Source: Croceimicrobium sp965279135 (lineage in GTDB: Bacteria; Bacteroidota; Bacteroidia; Flavobacteriales; Schleiferiaceae). Taken from it: DNA of 64,000 nt. The stretch lies in contig OZ257133.1 of assembly GCA_965279135.1 (NCBI GenBank), positions 3,224,001 through 3,288,000 on the forward strand, written 5' to 3'. Both the position numbers and the translations under genes were made by a program. Numbering within the stretch: the first letter of the stretch is position 1; each line of letters opens with the position of its first letter. Under the pieces are notes generated by a model. It searched no databases. It was given only the letters and a program-made list of their open reading frames with translations, and was not told the DNA's origin. Positions 1 through 8,708 of this stretch are shown in pieces.

Positions 1-1
1 G

Positions 2-919
2 GTTCAAAAATTCGAAGTACTTGACAAGTACGACGTTCAATCAAAACTAAAGCAAGGCCAAATCAACCCCAATGATGCCTTTGGAAAATCAGCATTAATT
101 GACATTGGAAGGAAGATAGAGGCTGATTATATGCTAAGCGGATCGGTTCAGAAATATGGCTCCAAGATCATTTTTATTCTTCGCTTAGTAGACGTCCAAA
201 AAGAGCGTATCACCAAATCCGATGTCAAGGAATACATCTACGACGATGAGTATTTACAATTAATGTCCAGAGTTTCTTTGGCTTCATTACTCGATCTTCC
301 AATCGACCCGGATTTAAAAGGGAAACTGACTAATGTAGACATCCCGGTTATCACAGAAGGACAAACCCTTCGACTTAATGGTCCTCGCTTCGGAATGCAG
401 TATTTCAGTGGTAAGTTGGCTAGAAGATTAGAAGCTCCGGAATCGCAAGGCGGCTATGCATCAAATGCTTTTTCCACTGTATTCGCGTATCAACATGAAG
501 TTCAATATGTAAGCTCCGGGAAGTTTCAGGCTCTGTTAGAGATTATTCCCGCCATTAATGGTATTGAAACCAAATATGTGAGTCCTACTTTAACCCTGTT
601 AAACGGATTCCGTTACGGCGGTTGGGAGTTAGGCTTTGGTCCGGTATTTCGATTTAATCGAACCGCTTATGGTTATTACGATGAAAATGGTCTGTGGCAG
701 TTGGAAGTACCAGAGGGCAGCGAGCACTTACGAGAATTAAACATCGATCGACGTGGTGATCTGGGCCTTACAACCGGATTAATTGTAGCAGTTGGTAAGA
801 CTTTTAGATCTGGCCACATCAACTTCCCCGTCAATTTCTACTATTCACAGATACCTTCTTTTGATTCCCATGTAGTGGGAGTAATGCTCGGATTTAATAT
901 CGCTCGCTCACGCAAGTAA
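2..919 (+). CDS. TolB/CsgG-like domain protein with C-terminal outer-membrane barrel-like region (5' partial)
   Basis: The reading frame is open from base 2, so the gene starts left of the window; the ATG at 131 is internal. The first ~80 visible residues (…ALIDIGRKIEADYMLSGSV then SKIIFILRLVDV) follow the pattern of TolB N-terminal/CsgG-type domains, which read 'system X is present, its variants, its output' in envelope proteins. The last ~170 residues contain alternating aromatic/hydrophobic strands and end in a barrel-like strand (VGVMLGFNIARS). This suggests an outer-membrane or surface-associated protein. No catalytic motif is seen. A strong hairpin terminator follows. Function is unknown; the domain call is by pattern only. 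Confidence 0.6.
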   Translation, partial: VQKFEVLDKYDVQSKLKQGQINPNDAFGKSALIDIGRKIEADYMLSGSVQKYGSKIIFILRLVDVQKERITKSDVKEYIYDDEYLQLMSRVSLASLLDLPIDPDLKGKLTNVDIPVITEGQTLRLNGPRFGMQYFSGKLARRLEAPESQGGYASNAFSTVFAYQHEVQYVSSGKFQALLEIIPAINGIETKYVSPTLTLLNGFRYGGWELGFGPVFRFNRTAYGYYDENGLWQLEVPEGSEHLRELNIDRRGDLGLTTGLIVAVGKTFRSGHINFPVNFYYSQIPSFDSHVVGVMLGFNIARSRK

Positions 920-952
920 GGATATTGCTTGATTGGTTGTTTCGCAATGCAG

Positions 953-989
953 GCGGCACTTCTCATTCTTTTGAGGTGCCGCTTTTTTT
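953..989 (+). terminator. Rho-independent terminator after the TolB/CsgG-like gene
   Basis: GCGGCAC (953-959) pairs with GTGCCGC (976-982), extended by a G-T wobble pair, and is followed by a run of seven T. The T-run reaches the stop codon of the convergent methyltransferase gene. The minus strand has no T-run, so it acts on the plus strand. Confidence 0.85.
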
Positions 990-1785
990 ATGCCTTCACC
1001 ATTTTCAAAGCATAGACCATTGGGATCATGCCTTCCAACCCCGAAATTTGATAACGTCTGTCCCCTACAAGCCTCATGTTTTTAAAGCAGTTGTAAGGTG
1101 AGAAATCATATTCCTGAAAAGATTCTAGTTTCAGCCCCGTCTTTAATAGAGCGGTAATTACTTCTCCTAAATCATGATTCCAACTCGCGGTGCGGTACTC
1201 TAAATTGGCATCTCGGTCGGCATAGGTGCCGGTTTCAATTTCTTCTATTCTTTCACGATTGAAATAGGAATAATCAATTTTAGTGAAGTCGGAGTTGTGC
1301 ATCCATATCACCGGATGAAACTCAGCAAATACAAATTGTCCTCCTGGTTTCAAGTAATGATGGATTAGATGCGCCCAACGATCCATATTAGGCAGCCAGC
1401 CTATAGTTCCATAAGAGCTAAATACGAGGTCAAACTTTTTCTTCAGGTGTTGGGGGAGACTGTATATATCCGAGTCAATAAATTCGGCCTTTAAATTCAA
1501 TTCGACCGATAAGTTTCGCGCTGTTTTGATGGCTGTATCTGAAAGATCTACACCGGTACAATTTGCTCCTAAACGGGCCATGCTTAAGGTATCCTGCCCA
1601 AAATGGCATTGTAAATGAAGAACATCCTTGCCCTCTATATCACCCAGAAGAGGCATCTCTATTTCACTTAGAGAATTCCAGCCTTCTCGAAAAGCTTCCA
1701 TTTGGTAGAAATCTGAATGTAAATGACTTTCCACTTTGGCATTCCAGGCTTCTTTGTTCCAGTTTAGGTAGTCCTTTGATTCCAT
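988..1785 (-). CDS. Class I SAM-dependent methyltransferase
   Basis: A 265-aa protein with the Rossmann-type SAM-binding motif I (VLHLQCHFGQDTLSMARLG, about residues 55-73), an acidic residue after strand 2 (GVDLS) and the post-II segment FDLVFSSYGTIGWL. This is the Methyltransf_11/25 architecture found in many uncharacterised Bacteroidota enzymes. The substrate cannot be deduced. It is a single gene, convergent with the upstream gene, separated from the T9SS protein gene by a terminator. It is not obviously part of the starch locus. Confidence 0.85.
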   Translation of the reverse strand: MESKDYLNWNKEAWNAKVESHLHSDFYQMEAFREGWNSLSEIEMPLLGDIEGKDVLHLQCHFGQDTLSMARLGANCTGVDLSDTAIKTARNLSVELNLKAEFIDSDIYSLPQHLKKKFDLVFSSYGTIGWLPNMDRWAHLIHHYLKPGGQFVFAEFHPVIWMHNSDFTKIDYSYFNRERIEEIETGTYADRDANLEYRTASWNHDLGEVITALLKTGLKLESFQEYDFSPYNCFKNMRLVGDRRYQISGLEGMIPMVYALKMVKA

Positions 1786-1824
1786 TCATTAGGATTATTT
1801 GAACAAGGTATAAATTCAAGGCAC

Positions 1825-1853
1825 AAAAAAACCCTTCCCGGTAAGGGGAAGGG
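1825..1853 (-). terminator. Terminator of the T9SS multi-module protein gene
   Basis: Read on the minus strand, CCCTTCCC (1853-1846) and GGGAAGGG (1839-1832) form a perfect 8-bp stem with a six-base loop, followed by a run of seven T. It lies 25 bp past the stop codon of the minus-strand gene. Confidence 0.9.
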
Positions 1854-1877
1854 CTCTGTTATAATTCAGATAGGTCT

Positions 1878-3551
1878 TTATTTAAGAACTACTTTCTGAG
1901 TTGCAGTCATACCTTCATCATTGCTAACGTTTACGATGTAAACACCGGCATTAAGGTCTTGTGCATTCCACTCAACTTTATCTTGAACACCGTTCATTTC
2001 AGCCACTACTGATCCAGTAAGGTTGTACACTTTTACATTGTATACTCCTTCTGGTAATTCAATAGTAGTGCTACCGCTGAATGGATTAGGGTAAACGTTA
2101 AGGGATACCTCTCTGTTTTCATTAAGACCAACGTTAACGCCACAATCTTCCCATGGAGCAAGATTAACAATGGCATTACCATTTGTACGCTGGATAAAAC
2201 GGTTGAAATCTCCGGTACCACTAGGCTCTAAACAGGTAGTATCAGTAGCATTTACAAAACTCTCTTCGACCTCATTTCCGCTGCCATCTTCTACCATGTA
2301 CTTGAACGCAAAACGTCCAGGGCACATTTGGCTAACAGTAGTTTCGAAGACTCCAGCTTGAGTAGAAGAAGCGGTTAATTCGATCTTACCGTCTTGCCAT
2401 TGTGGATCGGTGAAGTTTCCGATTACATATACCTTCACAAAGCTAGAAGGACCATTGGTCATGTCAACCTGGAAAGTTACATCTGCGGGTGGAGGAAGAG
2501 GAGTACAAGCGCCTGCAGGTAATCCAAAACAGCGTGGAGCAATAGTAGTATCCTTGTTAAAGTTTACCACATTGTTGCTTCCTGGCTCCCAGCTAGTATT
2601 ACCACCAGAGATGATACGAGCCTTGTACTGGAATTCCGGAGCAATTGCACGTACAGTAATATCATAAACTAAGTCACCGTCAGAATCCGACAAGAAGTCT
2701 CCTCCTGCCCATCCATTGAATGGACCAGCGATATCAACAGAATCAGTCATTGGGTCGAAATCACAAAGTGCACCACTCATATCAACCTGTAAGGTTAAAT
2801 CAAAAGTGTCAGGAACAAAGCAAGGACCGCACTGTGCATAGCATAATGGACCAAATACGGTGTCTGCATTAACGATTAGTTGACGGTTGTTATTCACTGC
2901 ACATGCAGATGGAACAGACTCATCAGAACCCCATGCCGCACCATTTAAGAACTTGAAGTTCATGGTGTCTGTGGTGTTAATGTAGGCAATGTGGCGATAG
3001 ATAGAATCGTTAAGCACATCGTACAATAAAGTAGTACCAGGAGACCATCCTTGGAAATCACCAGCAACTGAAACAGTGTCGGCAATGCCAGAGGTAAGGC
3101 TCATGTCTAATACAATTGATACGGCTGATTGCCCACTAGGAGCTGCTCCTCCGAACATGATAGCAGGTAGGGTAACATCACCGGTAATTTGAGCCCAACG
3201 GTTACTATTACCTCCGTTGAATCCAAGTCCAGCACTTACCTGAGATGCAGCAGGAACACCTTCTTCATCTCCCCAAGCGTTTCCGTTAAGGAATTTGAAC
3301 TGATACAATCCATCAGGGATGGATACGGTTACTTCGTAAATGTTAGAGGTACCTACCTGACTTAATGAGGTCGCTGCAGGATCCCAGTTTCCGGCTGCAC
3401 CAGCCGCCATTTGAAAGTCACCGGCAACATGAATGCCGTTAGCACTAATGGTCTGACCCGTCATGTCTACCTGGAAGGTGACATTCCTATTTTGAGCCCA
3501 GGCCGCACCGGCCAACAACATCGCCAATGCCAGTGTGTAGATTTTCTTCAT
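1878..3551 (-). CDS. T9SS-secreted protein with four E-set/CBM-like modules, probable starch-binding surface protein
   Basis: A 557-aa secreted protein. The signal peptide is residues 1-20 (…AGAAWAQ). Four beta-rich modules follow, at about 21-135, 140-240, 248-350 and 357-465. Each opens with a V-x-F/L-Q-V-D-M-like strand and contains an AGDF/AGPF/IGNF-type turn, resembling the SusE/F and CBM48/CBM20-like sandwich folds. The last ~80 residues are a type A T9SS C-terminal sorting domain (NVYPNPF…; GVYIVNV; ending KVVLK). It is divergent from a SusA-like amylase and shares a palindromic operator with it, which supports a role in holding starch at the cell surface. No catalytic GH motif is visible. 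Binding to starch is inference from fold pattern and context. Confidence 0.75.
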   Translation of the reverse strand: MKKIYTLALAMLLAGAAWAQNRNVTFQVDMTGQTISANGIHVAGDFQMAAGAAGNWDPAATSLSQVGTSNIYEVTVSIPDGLYQFKFLNGNAWGDEEGVPAASQVSAGLGFNGGNSNRWAQITGDVTLPAIMFGGAAPSGQSAVSIVLDMSLTSGIADTVSVAGDFQGWSPGTTLLYDVLNDSIYRHIAYINTTDTMNFKFLNGAAWGSDESVPSACAVNNNRQLIVNADTVFGPLCYAQCGPCFVPDTFDLTLQVDMSGALCDFDPMTDSVDIAGPFNGWAGGDFLSDSDGDLVYDITVRAIAPEFQYKARIISGGNTSWEPGSNNVVNFNKDTTIAPRCFGLPAGACTPLPPPADVTFQVDMTNGPSSFVKVYVIGNFTDPQWQDGKIELTASSTQAGVFETTVSQMCPGRFAFKYMVEDGSGNEVEESFVNATDTTCLEPSGTGDFNRFIQRTNGNAIVNLAPWEDCGVNVGLNENREVSLNVYPNPFSGSTTIELPEGVYNVKVYNLTGSVVAEMNGVQDKVEWNAQDLNAGVYIVNVSNDEGMTATQKVVLK

Positions 3552-3578
3552 AGTTTAAAATTTAAGTTCCGATTTAGT

Positions 3579-3597
3579 AAGTGTAAGTTTTACATTT
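3579..3597. promoter_or_regulatory. Palindromic operator of the starch regulon (site 1)
   Basis: AAGTGTA (3579-3585), five-base spacer, TACATTT (3591-3597). It matches the 7-5-7 palindrome AAGTGTA-N5-TACACTT with one mismatch. It lies between the divergent T9SS protein gene and SusA-like amylase gene. A weak -7-like box (TAATATTG, 3635-3642) lies on the amylase side. Probably bound by the NUDIX-type regulator encoded at 17061. Confidence 0.65.
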
Positions 3598-3668
3598 AAT
3601 AGGGCAAATAAACAAAAAAAAAATTTCTATGCCCTAATATTGCGTGCAAGTTAAATCCACTCTAAGAA

Positions 3669-5501
3669 ATGAAAGCTGCTGAAAATCATGTTTTAGTATT
3701 TTTTATCGCCTTATTATTATGTTTTCCCTTAGGGGCTCAAAACCAGTTCTTTCCCCCCAATTGGTTTTTGGATACAGAGCATAAGGAGCTTCATCTGCTG
3801 GTATACAACCCAGACGGTTTTGGATCGACACCTAAGGTTGCTCTGGATCAGGATCTTGATTTTCGCTGGTCATTTGTGAATCCAGAGCGTCCAAATGAGA
3901 ATTACCTCAGCATAGATTTAGATCTCAGCCAATTAAAAGGAGATCAAATCGAGATTGAGATAAATGGAGTCGGACATAAGTACAAATTCGAAGCAGCACA
4001 TAAACACCAGCCTCAGGTTCTCAATCCCTCCGATGCGATCTATTTGATTACCGCTGATCGCTTTGTGAATGGTGATGCCAAGAATGATAGTCTACCAGGA
4101 ATGAATGAAGCCAAGTATGGAAGAGAACATGACTTTGGCAGACATGGTGGAGATATTCAGGGGATCATAGACAGATTGGATTATATCCAGGAAATGGGTT
4201 TTACCGCAACCTGGGCTTCACCGTTGCTTACCAATGATGAGTTTAAAGAGAGTTATCATGGTTATGCTATTACCGACCACTATGAGATTGATCCTCGCTT
4301 AGGGGATTTGGACCTCTATGCTGAATACGTTGATAAATCGCATAAAAGGGGTATGAAAGTTATAATGGACGTGGTTTACAATCATGTCGGCTCTCAGCAT
4401 CTTTTTCATCTAAATCCACCGGACTCCTCCTTCTTTCATTTCGATATGATGCACACCCGCAGTAATTTTCGTGCGGTAAATGTGATGGACCCTCATGTTT
4501 CGGAAGCAGATAAAAAGCAGTTTACAGACGGATGGTTCGATAATCATATGCCGGATGTAAATCAGAGGCAAGAGCATTTTTCTGAGTTCTTAATTCAGAA
4601 TTCCATTTGGTGGATTTTGAAGTTTGGCATTGACGCTTTTCGAATCGACACCTATGCCTATCCTGATCAGGCTTTTATGGCTAAACTAGCCCATCGCATC
4701 AAAAAAGAAAGACCTGATTTCTTCCTTTTTGGAGAGATTTGGGTTCACCACCCAGAAATACAATCCTATTTCATTGGTGGTAATCCATATAATTCTAATG
4801 ATTCCAAATTAGACGCCGTAACTGACTTTCAGTTTCGCTATGCCTTGAAAGAAAGCCTGGAGCGCACTCAATCCTGGAATGAGGGTATTGCAAAGCTCTA
4901 CTATCGACTTGCGGCAGATTACCTTTATGATAAGCCTGAGAACTTGGTCACTTTTATCGACAATCATGACGAGCCGCGAATTTTCGGAGAATTTCATGGA
5001 GATCTTCGTCGTCTCAAAGCGGCTCTCGGTGTTTTATACACCATGCGAGGTATACCCTGTACTTATTACGGCACCGAAATACTAATGAAGGAGACTAAGC
5101 ATCACGGTGTAATTCGTCAGGATTTTCCTGGAGGCTTTGAAGGTGATACTCTAAACAAATTTGATCCTGAGGTCCTAGAAGGGGAGGAAGCAGAGATCAA
5201 TCGCTACATGAGAAAACTTTTAGCCTGGAGGGCCGAAAGCGAGGCGATTGCCAATGGCACATTCTTGCATTTTGTTCCGCAGTACGACGTCTACGTTTAT
5301 TTTCGGATCAGCGAGGGTGAAACGGTAATGGTTGTACTTAACACGCACCCCGATCAAAACCGAACGGTAGATCTAAATCGGTTTAGAGAAGCCTGGACCG
5401 TTAATGGAGGCGGTACAGACGTAATAACAGGGGAAGAAGCTCCGGTAGATCAGCTGGAGATGGCACCAATGTCGGTGCGCATCTTCAGCCGAAAACGTTA
5501 A
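3669..5501 (+). CDS. SusA-like neopullulanase/cyclomaltodextrinase (GH13), secreted
   Basis: A 610-aa GH13 enzyme with a signal peptide (…LCFPLGAQ). An N-terminal cyclomaltodextrinase-type beta domain (about 24-115) precedes the (beta/alpha)8 barrel. The catalytic nucleophile is D327 in DAFRID, the general acid is E356 in FGEIW, and the third carboxylate is D434 in DNHDEPR. DVVYNH is conserved region I. A C-terminal beta domain ends the protein (PMSVRIFSR). Periplasmic hydrolysis of malto-oligosaccharides or cyclodextrins after SusC/D import is the expected role, as for Bacteroides SusA. The upstream operator places it in the same regulon as the SusC/D genes. Its end is 8 bp from the convergent MFS transporter stop. 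Confidence 0.88.
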   Translation: MKAAENHVLVFFIALLLCFPLGAQNQFFPPNWFLDTEHKELHLLVYNPDGFGSTPKVALDQDLDFRWSFVNPERPNENYLSIDLDLSQLKGDQIEIEINGVGHKYKFEAAHKHQPQVLNPSDAIYLITADRFVNGDAKNDSLPGMNEAKYGREHDFGRHGGDIQGIIDRLDYIQEMGFTATWASPLLTNDEFKESYHGYAITDHYEIDPRLGDLDLYAEYVDKSHKRGMKVIMDVVYNHVGSQHLFHLNPPDSSFFHFDMMHTRSNFRAVNVMDPHVSEADKKQFTDGWFDNHMPDVNQRQEHFSEFLIQNSIWWILKFGIDAFRIDTYAYPDQAFMAKLAHRIKKERPDFFLFGEIWVHHPEIQSYFIGGNPYNSNDSKLDAVTDFQFRYALKESLERTQSWNEGIAKLYYRLAADYLYDKPENLVTFIDNHDEPRIFGEFHGDLRRLKAALGVLYTMRGIPCTYYGTEILMKETKHHGVIRQDFPGGFEGDTLNKFDPEVLEGEEAEINRYMRKLLAWRAESEAIANGTFLHFVPQYDVYVYFRISEGETVMVVLNTHPDQNRTVDLNRFREAWTVNGGGTDVITGEEAPVDQLEMAPMSVRIFSRKR

Positions 5502-5509
5502 TTCAGTGC

Positions 5510-7300
5510 CTAAGAATTAGCTAGTTTTTTCGCTTCGTTCCAAAGGGGCTCTTTAATTCTTAGGGTGAGTAATGCAGCAATGAAAAACAATACTCCTCCT
5601 ATCCCGAGGTAGTTGATCGCGTAATCATTAAAGAAGGCATGTACAATTGGCCCTCCAATTAAGGAGTTAATGATTTGCGGAATAACAATAAAGAAGTTAA
5701 AGATTCCAATGAACACCCCCATCTTGGCCGGTGGTAAGGAGTCTATTAGCAAGGCGTAGGGCATAGAAAGAATACTGGCCCAGGCCAAACCTACACCCAC
5801 CATTGAGATAAGTAAATAGTTGGGATCATGGATGAAGTTCATGGAAAGCAGCCCCAATCCTCCGGCGCTCAAGGCCAGGATATGTACAAACTTGCGACTG
5901 GTCTTTTTGGCAATCAATGAAATGAAAAGCGCAAAAATAGTTGCCACTCCATTGTATACAGTGAAAAGGATTCCGGTCCAATCGCCACCCTCGGCGTGTT
6001 GAGAGCGAACATATTTATAGGTGAGACTCGCTTTGGCGGTTTCGTTAAATTCGAAATCAGGATTTTCCAAGAGGTATTCAAGCACTTCGTTATTGCTGAA
6101 TACATACTCTCCAGCGGAGCTACTCTGGTCGATAGCCGATTTAAATCCTCCAGGGTTTACGCTTAGATTTTCCCTGGCAATCTGGTCTAGTTCATCATCC
6201 GGATAGATCCCACTTCCTGCTAAAAGCCCGGCAAGATTGGAGCTGATAAAGTAATTCCCGTCTTTAGGAACCCTGTTTTCGAAGCCTTCAATCAATTTAG
6301 CTCGATCTTCCGCTTCTTTTGGGTCTGATGGAACAGGAAGACTCTTGATGTGTTCCAGTCCGATACGAAAGGTTTGTTCATCAACCTCCACCTCATAGGC
6401 ATTTTGTGAAATACCAACGGTGGTGTATACCCACATTGTAAACAAGCCAAACCACGAAAAGAACTGCACTAATCCCAGTCTTTTCATTCGTGTGGGCATC
6501 TTTAGTGCATTGGCGAAAATCTCACTAATTGGTGTTTTCTCTACAGTTTTCTTTCCCGCATTTCCATTGTAGCGATTAAACTCTTCTGGTGGGTATTCTT
6601 TGGTGGTAATAATGGTGTGGAGGATGGTGATCATCAGAATGAGAGCACCTATATAGAAGGACCAAACCACGTTGGGAGCCACAGCATTAGCTTCCGCGGC
6701 ATTAGACACTCCAAATACATTACTTAACAACCAGGGTAAGATAGATCCCAGTACCGCTCCGATACCGATAAGTACAGTTTGTACACTAAATCCAATGGTG
6801 CCTTGCTTTTTAGGAAGCATATCTCCTACCAAGGCTCGAAAGGGCTCCATGGAAATATTAAACGAAACATCCATTAGAGCGAGAAAGGCAATGCCAATCC
6901 ACAAAATGGCCGAAATGCCCAGAAAATCTGCGGCCGACATGCTTTCGCCGGCTATGATATTGGCATTGGGTAAAAAGATCAAACCCAGTGAAGCGAGAAT
7001 AGCTCCAATCAGGAAATAGGGTTTGCGCCGTCCAAGCCTGGTCCAGGTATTATCTCCCATATGACCAATAATAGGTTGAACGATGAGTCCGGTAAGCGGA
7101 GCTACAATCCAGAACCAGCTTAGCTCGTGAACATCTGCACCATAATTGGCCAGGATTCTACTGGCGTTTCCATTCTGCAGACCGAAACCCATCTGGATCC
7201 CCATAAAACCCATACTTAGGTTTATGATAGATCCTAATCCGAGTTTGGGTTTTTCGGCTCCACCGGAATTCTGGGGGCTTGGGCTATTTCCTGCACTCAT
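5510..7300 (-). CDS. SLC45-like MFS maltose/maltodextrin transporter with a periplasmic insertion
   Basis: A 596-aa inner-membrane major facilitator protein of the sucrose/maltose (SLC45-like) type, with RLGRRKPYFLIGA (about 88-100) as the loop 2-3 motif. Members usually have about 430-450 residues. Here an unusually long hydrophilic segment (about residues 300-437) separates TM7 from TM8; by topology it should lie in the periplasm. The gene is last in a minus-strand unit with two GH13 genes, 4 bp after the 464-aa amylase gene stop. The expected role is uptake of maltose for cytoplasmic phosphorolysis by the GH65 enzyme nearby. Substrate is inferred from context. Confidence 0.85.
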   Translation of the reverse strand: MSAGNSPSPQNSGGAEKPKLGLGSIINLSMGFMGIQMGFGLQNGNASRILANYGADVHELSWFWIVAPLTGLIVQPIIGHMGDNTWTRLGRRKPYFLIGAILASLGLIFLPNANIIAGESMSAADFLGISAILWIGIAFLALMDVSFNISMEPFRALVGDMLPKKQGTIGFSVQTVLIGIGAVLGSILPWLLSNVFGVSNAAEANAVAPNVVWSFYIGALILMITILHTIITTKEYPPEEFNRYNGNAGKKTVEKTPISEIFANALKMPTRMKRLGLVQFFSWFGLFTMWVYTTVGISQNAYEVEVDEQTFRIGLEHIKSLPVPSDPKEAEDRAKLIEGFENRVPKDGNYFISSNLAGLLAGSGIYPDDELDQIARENLSVNPGGFKSAIDQSSSAGEYVFSNNEVLEYLLENPDFEFNETAKASLTYKYVRSQHAEGGDWTGILFTVYNGVATIFALFISLIAKKTSRKFVHILALSAGGLGLLSMNFIHDPNYLLISMVGVGLAWASILSMPYALLIDSLPPAKMGVFIGIFNFFIVIPQIINSLIGGPIVHAFFNDYAINYLGIGGVLFFIAALLTLRIKEPLWNEAKKLANS

Positions 7301-7304
7301 AGGC

Positions 7305-8699
7305 TTACTGTTTGGTGGCGATTAAAAAGCTATTAGCGGCTACAGCCTGAGTTTGATCCAGGTCAAGCTCGGCACCGCTGATGTAATTTACAGCCTTACC
7401 ATTTCCACTCCAGCCACCTTCTTTTAAGTTGATGTCGGCGGTTTCCGTTCCAAAGTTGAGGTAAAAGCTTAGCTGATCATCACCCTTAGTTCGGCTAAAG
7501 GCAAAAACCTGATCGTTTCCAGTATTATGAATCTTGAATTCTGCCGGATTGGTACCATTTAAAAGGGCCGGATGATTTGCCTTTAGGGCACTCATCGCGC
7601 GATAAAAAGCATATTGAGAAGTATCAGCCCAGCTTATGGGGTCACTTTCAAAGAAGGCTAGGCGTTTATTTAAACCGGCTTCCTGACCGCTGTAGATCAG
7701 AGGCATGGAACGATTCAAACCTACACAGAGCACGTAGAAGTTTTGACCATTAGCTCCCATTCGTTCCTCTACCGTTCCATTCCAGCTGTTTTCATCATGG
7801 TTGGTGATGAAATTCATCCTTAAATCCTCAGGTTGGTATACGGTATCTTCTTTCTCAAGGTATTCTTTCAGATTGTAAAAATCCATTTCTCCGGATGCAA
7901 TCTTGTTAAAGATGTGGTGATTTTCCCATCCATAAGTCATGTCGAATGCCGCTTCATGGAAAGCAGGGCCTTCAGCTTCGGCCAGCATGAAAACTGGTTT
8001 GATAGAATCTAGTGCGGCACGGGTTTCATTCCAGAACTCCATAGGCACCATCATGGCAACATCACAACGGAAGCCATCGATATCTGCATCTCTTACCCAG
8101 GTTTTCATGGCATCCCGCATCCCGATCCAAAGCTCACGGTTTTCGTAATTAAGATCAGCTACATCACTCCAATCGGCTACCGGAGGGATGATATTACCCA
8201 AACTATCTCTGGTGTACCAGTCAGGGTGCGCTTCGGTCCAGGGATGGTCGAAGGAGGTATGATTTGCTACCCAGTCCAGGATCACTTTCATATCACGCTT
8301 ATGTGCTTCTTTCACGAGATTCTTGAAGTCGTCCATGGTGCCGAAGCGAGGATTGATTTCCGTGTAGTTGGAAATAGAATAATAGCTTCCTTCCGTGCCC
8401 TTGCGATTTTTCACACCAATAGGTTGTACAGGCATCATCCACAGGACCTTAACTCCAAGGTTCTGTAATCGATCAAGATGTTCTGCGAAAGCGTTTATAG
8501 TACCTTCTTCTGTATACTGCCGAATGTTCACCTCATAAATGGTAGCATTGTTTGCCCAGGCGAGGGTTGACTTGGTTGCAGTATTTTCAGTAGCCTCAAC
8601 TTGTGAATTATTGGAGGCTTTATCAGTGCTATCAGCATTTGGATTGGCGCAAGCAAGCATTAAGCTGCTTAGTACGAATAGGCTCAGGATCTTTTTCAT
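7305..8699 (-). CDS. GH13 alpha-amylase family lipoprotein
   Basis: A 464-aa lipoprotein (lipobox …LMLAC, Cys17) with a compact GH13 barrel. WVANHTS is conserved region I, the nucleophile is D213 (GFRCD), the general acid is E241 (LAEAEG) and the third carboxylate is D302 (TNHDENSW). A short C-terminal beta domain follows. It lies between the 776-aa amylase gene (9 bp upstream) and the MFS gene (4 bp downstream), so the three probably form one transcript starting at the operator near 11069. It likely trims malto-oligosaccharides in the periplasm or at the outer membrane. Product specificity cannot be told from sequence alone. Confidence 0.88.
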   Translation of the reverse strand: MKKILSLFVLSSLMLACANPNADSTDKASNNSQVEATENTATKSTLAWANNATIYEVNIRQYTEEGTINAFAEHLDRLQNLGVKVLWMMPVQPIGVKNRKGTEGSYYSISNYTEINPRFGTMDDFKNLVKEAHKRDMKVILDWVANHTSFDHPWTEAHPDWYTRDSLGNIIPPVADWSDVADLNYENRELWIGMRDAMKTWVRDADIDGFRCDVAMMVPMEFWNETRAALDSIKPVFMLAEAEGPAFHEAAFDMTYGWENHHIFNKIASGEMDFYNLKEYLEKEDTVYQPEDLRMNFITNHDENSWNGTVEERMGANGQNFYVLCVGLNRSMPLIYSGQEAGLNKRLAFFESDPISWADTSQYAFYRAMSALKANHPALLNGTNPAEFKIHNTGNDQVFAFSRTKGDDQLSFYLNFGTETADINLKEGGWSGNGKAVNYISGAELDLDQTQAVAANSFLIATKQ

Positions 8700-8708
8700 G
8701 ATTTCGAC

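Noticed and set aside
6672..7019. 115-aa plus-strand ORF in the MFS gene
   Set aside because: Lies entirely within the transporter gene and lacks any recognisable feature.
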